The translations under genes and the position numbers were made by a program. Positions 6,512-9,915 of a stretch of 9,915 bases of DNA are shown in pieces. Source of the DNA: Acidobacteriota bacterium (lineage in GTDB: Bacteria > Acidobacteriota > Terriglobia > Acidiferrales > UBA7541); contig QHZC01000089.1 in assembly GCA_003224515.1 (NCBI GenBank), forward strand, positions 1-9,915, given 5' to 3'. The notes under the pieces are model-generated. The model was not told where the DNA came from and did not search any database. It worked only from the letters and a program-made list of their open reading frames with translations. Numbering within the stretch: position 1 is the stretch's first letter; every line of letters starts with the position of its first letter.

Positions 6512-9238
6512 ATGCCACGAATCCAGACCAGTGAAGACCGCCGGCTCGAAGAAGCGCGCACCCGGAAAAAGCATTGGAAGCGCTGGGGGCCCTATCTCTC
6601 CGAGCGGCAGTGGGGAACTGTCCGCGAGGATTACAGTCCCGGGGGCACGGCCTGGGAATTTTTTCCGCACGACCCCGCGCGATCCCGTGCCTATCGCTGG
6701 GGAGAAGACGGCATCGGCGGCATCTCTGACCGTCACCAGATGATCTGTTTCTCGCTGGCGTTATGGAATGGGCGAGATCCCATTCTGAAAGAGCGTCTCT
6801 TCGGCCTGACCGGCAATCAGGGCAATCACGGCGAGGACGTGAAGGAGTATTATTTCTACCTCGATTCAACTCCCACTCACAGTTACATGCGCATGCTTTA
6901 CAAGTATCCGCAGTCCGAATTTCCCTATGAATCTCTCGTTGCAGAAAATCGCCGGCGCGGCCGGAGCGAACCGGAATTCGAATTGCTCGATACGGGAGCA
7001 TTTTCCCTCAATCGCTACTTCGATATTTTCGTGGAGTACGCGAAGGCCGACGTCGAAGACATCCTCATTCGAATCACCGCGGTAAATCGCGGGCCGGAAG
7101 CCGCTGCGTTGCATATCCTTCCGCAGATGTGGTTTCGCAATACCTGGTCCTGGGGCAAGGATTTGCGCCGCCCGGTGGCGCGAAAAGCAACCGGCGCGCC
7201 CGGAAGCGTGTGCGTCGAATTGCAGCACTGGCAATACGGGAAGCGCTGGCTGCTGTCGGCGAAGCAGCCCGAATTGTTATTCACGGAAAACGAAACCAAC
7301 AGCGCGCTTCTGTTCGGCGGGAAAAATCGTTCTGCCTACGTGAAAGATGCCTTCCACGAATATGTGATTCACGGCAACAAGACGGCGGTCAATCCTGAAC
7401 AAATGGGAACGAAAGTGGCGCCCTATTACGCGCTGCAACTTAATCCCAGTCAGTCCGCCACGCTCAAGCTGCGACTCACCGACATCGAGCCTCTTGGCGG
7501 AATGGATCTCGGAAAAGTCGGCATCAGTTCGCCTGGACAGCCCGAGCGCGCCGAAGGCGTACCCGGCACCGACGACTTTGGCGCTGGATTCGACGGCCTG
7601 TTCGTGACCCGCAAAAAGGAAGCCGAAGAGTTTTACGCCACAAGAATTCCTAAAGAGCTTTCCGACGATGCCAAAGCGGTTATGCGGCAATCCTTTTCAG
7701 GAATGCTCTGGTCGAAGCAGTTTTATCACTACGACGTGCGCACCTGGCTCGAAGGCGATCCCGCCGGCCCTCCGCCTCCTCCCGAGCGCTGGAACGGCCG
7801 CAACAAGGATTGGACGCATCTTTACAACGACGACATTATGTCCATGCCGGACAAATGGGAGTATCCCTGGTATGCAGCATGGGATTTGGCGTTTCATTCG
7901 ATTCCGCTGGCGCTCGTCGATCCCGATTTTGCCAAGGAACAGCTCATCCTTCTTTTGCGCGAATGGTACATGCACCCCAACGGTCAATTGCCCGCCTACG
8001 AATGGGCTTTCGGCGATGTGAATCCGCCCGTTCATGCCTGGGCTGCCTGGCGCGTGTACAAAATCGAGCGCCGCGTGCGTGGTGTGGCCGATCGCGGGTT
8101 CCTGGAAAAAGTTTTTCACAAGCTGCTCCTCAATTTTACCTGGTGGGTGAACCGCAAGGATCCGGACGGCGCAAATATTTTTGAGGGTGGATTCCTTGGC
8201 CTCGACAACATCGGGGTTTTTGACCGTTCGGCGCCTCTTCCCACCGGAGGCCACCTCGAGCAATCCGACGGCACCAGTTGGATGGGCATGTATTGTCTGA
8301 ACATGCTGGCGATCGCACTTGAGCTTGCGAAAGAAGATCCTGCTTATGAAGATGTCGCCAGCAAATTCTTCGAGCATTTCGTTTACATCGCCCGGGCCAT
8401 AAACGATTTCGGCGCCGGCGGAATGTCCCTTTGGGACGACACCGACGGCTTTTACTATGACGTATTAAAGCTCCCCAACGGCGAAGAGCATTTCCTGAAA
8501 ATCCGCTCGATGGTCGGCTTGATCCCGCTTTTCGCCGTCGAGACCCTCGAGCCCGAAATCGTCGATTGCCTCCCCGGCTTCAAGCGCCGCATGCAATGGT
8601 TCATCGACAATCATCCGGACGTGCCCGAACACATTGAAATGACCGAGCGTTCCGCGCGCGGCGTGCGCCGGCTGCTCTCCCTCGTGAATCGCAAACAGCT
8701 CAAGCGCGTGCTCGGCCGCATGCTGGACGAAACGGAATTTCTCTCACCTTACGGCGTGCGCGCTCTTTCGCGCTTCCACAAGGAGCATCCCTATGAAGTT
8801 CAGGTGAACGGAAACGTGAACCGCGTCGAGTACGAACCGGCGGAATCCGCGACCGGCATCTTCGGCGGAAATTCGAACTGGCGCGGGCCGATCTGGTTTC
8901 CGGTCAACTATCTCCTGGTCGAATCTCTGCAAAAATTTCATCACTACTACGGCGAAGATTTCAAAGTGGAGTGTCCCACGCACTCCTCCGCCGCATGCGA
9001 CCTCTGGCAGGTGGCCGCGGAAATTTCCCGGCGGCTCACCCGTATCTTCTTGCGGGGGCAGGACGGGCGGCGCCCGGTGGCAGGGGCATTGGAACTCTTT
9101 CAAAGCGATCCGCACTGGAGGGATCTCATCCTGTTCCATGAATGTTTTCATGGCGACAATGGCGCCGGCATCGGCGCTAGCCATCAAACCGGCTGGACCG
9201 GTCTGGTCGCAAAACTGATTGAACAAAGCGGTGAATGA
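6512..9238 (+). CDS. GH63-type glucosidase (MGH1-like glycoside hydrolase)
   Basis: 908 aa, intact, without a signal peptide or membrane segment, so probably cytoplasmic. It starts with a charged helix (EDRRLEEARTRKKHWKRWGPYLSERQW) and then an N-terminal beta-rich region with RWGEDG (62-67). The (alpha/alpha)6-barrel region carries the hallmarks of bacterial GH63: MPDKWEYPWYAAWD with Asp458, EWYMHPNGQLPAYEWAFGD (484-502), YEPAES (774-779), GGNSNWRGPIWFP (from about 785) and a C-terminal FHGDNGAGIG. GH63 enzymes are inverting exo-acting glycosidases: eukaryotic members trim glucose from N-glycans, and bacterial ones act on alpha-glucosides such as glucosylglycerate. By family analogy Asp458 is the likely general acid, and a Glu in the YEPAES segment (775 or 778) a candidate base; this assignment is inference. 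The length matches the usual 880-910 aa of the bacterial group. The ribosome binding site is weak (CGAGG at 6497-6501), but the N-terminus fits the family. It is transcribed away from htrA. The true substrate cannot be told from sequence. Confidence 0.9.
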   Translation: MPRIQTSEDRRLEEARTRKKHWKRWGPYLSERQWGTVREDYSPGGTAWEFFPHDPARSRAYRWGEDGIGGISDRHQMICFSLALWNGRDPILKERLFGLTGNQGNHGEDVKEYYFYLDSTPTHSYMRMLYKYPQSEFPYESLVAENRRRGRSEPEFELLDTGAFSLNRYFDIFVEYAKADVEDILIRITAVNRGPEAAALHILPQMWFRNTWSWGKDLRRPVARKATGAPGSVCVELQHWQYGKRWLLSAKQPELLFTENETNSALLFGGKNRSAYVKDAFHEYVIHGNKTAVNPEQMGTKVAPYYALQLNPSQSATLKLRLTDIEPLGGMDLGKVGISSPGQPERAEGVPGTDDFGAGFDGLFVTRKKEAEEFYATRIPKELSDDAKAVMRQSFSGMLWSKQFYHYDVRTWLEGDPAGPPPPPERWNGRNKDWTHLYNDDIMSMPDKWEYPWYAAWDLAFHSIPLALVDPDFAKEQLILLLREWYMHPNGQLPAYEWAFGDVNPPVHAWAAWRVYKIERRVRGVADRGFLEKVFHKLLLNFTWWVNRKDPDGANIFEGGFLGLDNIGVFDRSAPLPTGGHLEQSDGTSWMGMYCLNMLAIALELAKEDPAYEDVASKFFEHFVYIARAINDFGAGGMSLWDDTDGFYYDVLKLPNGEEHFLKIRSMVGLIPLFAVETLEPEIVDCLPGFKRRMQWFIDNHPDVPEHIEMTERSARGVRRLLSLVNRKQLKRVLGRMLDETEFLSPYGVRALSRFHKEHPYEVQVNGNVNRVEYEPAESATGIFGGNSNWRGPIWFPVNYLLVESLQKFHHYYGEDFKVECPTHSSAACDLWQVAAEISRRLTRIFLRGQDGRRPVAGALELFQSDPHWRDLILFHECFHGDNGAGIGASHQTGWTGLVAKLIEQSGE

Positions 9239-9244
9239 GGTGTC

Positions 9245-9654
9245 GTGATTCGGGAGGCAAGCCGAACTCCTTCTGGTGATCGGCAAATTGGCGGAACAAG
9301 AGACTCAAATTTGATGAGCCCGCGGTTCCGGTTACTTTCCCGCGGTTCCGGTCGCTTCCCGCCTCCCGGGAAAAGTTTGGATTCTTTGTGAGCAGACCAA
9401 ACCGGTATTGTCCTGACACGGGGGTTCCGCTTTCGGCACAGGACGCGTTCATCGTCGAATTGTAGCCGCATACCGCCGCCGCGGATATAGCCGCGAGGCA
9501 GTTGCCTTTGCGGAAAAGAAAGCCCGCGAGATGGGCGTGAACGCCATCCATCTCGAAGTTGCCCGGGGAAACGATCCCGCACGCGAACTCTAGCGGATAG
9601 GAAGATCAGCATCGATTCTTGATGACCAAGTTGCCGAACCGCGAGGCTCAATGA
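9245..9654 (+). pseudogene. Decayed GNAT-family N-acetyltransferase
   Basis: No single frame is open, but consecutive pieces read as one GNAT protein in order. Frame a (9245-9265, GTG start): V-IREAS. Frame b (9264-9308): ELLLVIGKLAEQETQ. Frame c (9307-9461): KFDEPAV, later REKFGFFV and QDAFIVELY. Frame b again (9462-9602): AAYRRRGY, AVAFAEKKAREMG, NAIHLEVARGNDPAREL, then a TAG at 9591 where Tyr is expected, then RIG. Frame c (9601-9654): EDQHRFLMTKLPNREAQ and TGA. The R-x-x-G-Y segment is the acetyl-CoA pyrophosphate-binding motif A (usual form RxxGxG/A), and 'HLEV-x-x-x-N-x-x-A-x-x-LY' is motif B. GNATs move an acetyl group from acetyl-CoA to an amine. The overall length (about 137 codons) is near a full GNAT of about 145, with the middle strands apparently shortened. 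The gene lies 6 nt after the glucosidase stop, so it may once have been co-transcribed. At least four frame changes plus a stop make a working product very unlikely. Confidence 0.75.
9319..9358 (+). repeat. Two-copy 20-nt tandem duplication within the GNAT remnant
   Basis: CCCGCGGTTCCGGTTACTTT is followed directly by CCCGCGGTTCCGGTCGCTTC. The first 14 nt are identical and 17 of 20 positions match. Twenty is not a multiple of three, so a duplication here would itself shift the frame. It sits in the part of the GNAT remnant that does not read like the family. Confidence 0.75.
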
Positions 9655-9656
9655 TC

Positions 9657-9663
9657 GGAGGGA
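9657..9663 (+). promoter_or_regulatory. Ribosome binding site of the SDR gene
   Basis: GGAGGGA lies 7 nt before the ATG at 9671, a strong Shine-Dalgarno match. Its preservation suggests that the SDR gene was recently, or still is, translated. Confidence 0.75.
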
Positions 9664-9670
9664 TACGCTA

Positions 9671-9915
9671 ATGAGTGACAAATTCGAGGGGAAAGTGGTG
9701 CTGGTGGCAGGCGGCACCGGTGGCCTGGGCCGCGCCGTGAGCCTAGCGTTCTTAGAAGAAGGCGCGAAAGTTGTCGCTACTTATCGAAAACAGGAAGAAT
9801 TCGACGCGTTGAAGGGTAGAGCGTGAGCGAATGGCGCACGGCTCGATGGGAACAGTGTTGATGTCACGGATGAATCGCCGGTGCGCCAACTGATCGAGAA
9901 AATTCTCGCCAAGCA
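9671..9915 (+). pseudogene. Short-chain dehydrogenase/reductase start with an in-frame TGA, cut by window edge
   Basis: The frame opens MSDKFEGKVVLVAGGTGGLG, the beta-1 strand and dinucleotide-binding Rossmann motif of the SDR family ('[T/A]G-x-x-x-G-x-G', residues 13-20). It continues with AFLEEGAKVVATYR (beta-2). At codon 52 (9824-9826) a TGA interrupts the frame, and the same frame then resumes as ANGARLDG and SVDVTDES. Asp64 there is the Asp of the conserved 'D-V-T-D' that contacts the adenine ring. RQLIEKILAK follows up to the right edge. SDRs are NAD(P)-dependent oxidoreductases; the catalytic Ser/Tyr/Lys would lie beyond the window, so the substrate is open. Both sides of the TGA match the family without a frame change, so a single nonsense event or a base-calling error explains it. 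The gene starts 16 nt after the GNAT remnant. As read, translation would stop at 51 aa. Confidence 0.78.

Noticed and set aside
6251..6736. 162-residue N-terminal extension of the HtrA-like protease
   Set aside because: It runs antisense over the glucosidase start, contains no recognisable domain, and would bury the signal peptide behind it. The ATG at 6250 has a strong ribosome binding site.
9177..9717. Minus-strand open frames of 124 and 177 aa over the GNAT remnant
   Set aside because: Neither resembles a known protein, and the plus strand there reads as GNAT pieces with family motifs. They stay open by chance.
9824..9826. Selenocysteine or other TGA recoding in the SDR gene
   Set aside because: SDRs have no known selenocysteine at this position, no obvious hairpin follows directly, and other genes in the window end in TGA.

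Overview
This looks like an ordinary chromosomal stretch from a soil-type bacterium, most likely of the Acidobacteria (Acidobacteriota). That placement is an inference from moderately high GC, from the long PilX-type protein with its acidobacterial-looking C-terminus, and from a GH63 glucosidase of the bacterial type. No sequence search could be run. I see no tRNA or rRNA gene, CRISPR array, insertion sequence or phage gene.

Layout. (1) 1-4000, plus strand: the end of a type IV pilus minor-pilin operon. A PilW-like prepilin is cut at the left edge just before its cleavage site, and a very large (949 aa) PilX-type protein follows 16 nt after its stop. (2) 4001-4212: a non-coding gap with small hairpins. 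(3) 4213-4806, plus strand: a small membrane-anchored protein of unknown function. (4) 4842-6250, minus strand and convergent with (3): a secreted HtrA/DegP-like serine protease. Its catalytic triad and first PDZ domain are intact, but the second PDZ domain is out of frame. (5) 6251-6511: a gap between divergent genes. (6) 6512-9238, plus strand: an intact, apparently cytoplasmic GH63-type glucosidase (908 aa). (7) 9245-9654: a GNAT acetyltransferase broken by several frameshifts and a stop. (8) 9671 to the right edge: the start of a short-chain dehydrogenase/reductase with an in-frame TGA at codon 52.

Only the two pilus genes clearly work together: PilW- and PilX-type proteins are minor components that prime or cap the type IV pilus. 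The protease, glucosidase and small membrane protein show no obvious link to them. The notable feature is that three of the seven genes carry reading-frame lesions (htrA, GNAT, SDR), while two long genes (949 and 908 codons) are intact. This suggests either local gene decay, concentrated after the glucosidase, or patchy sequence quality. I did not find a convincing undescribed system.
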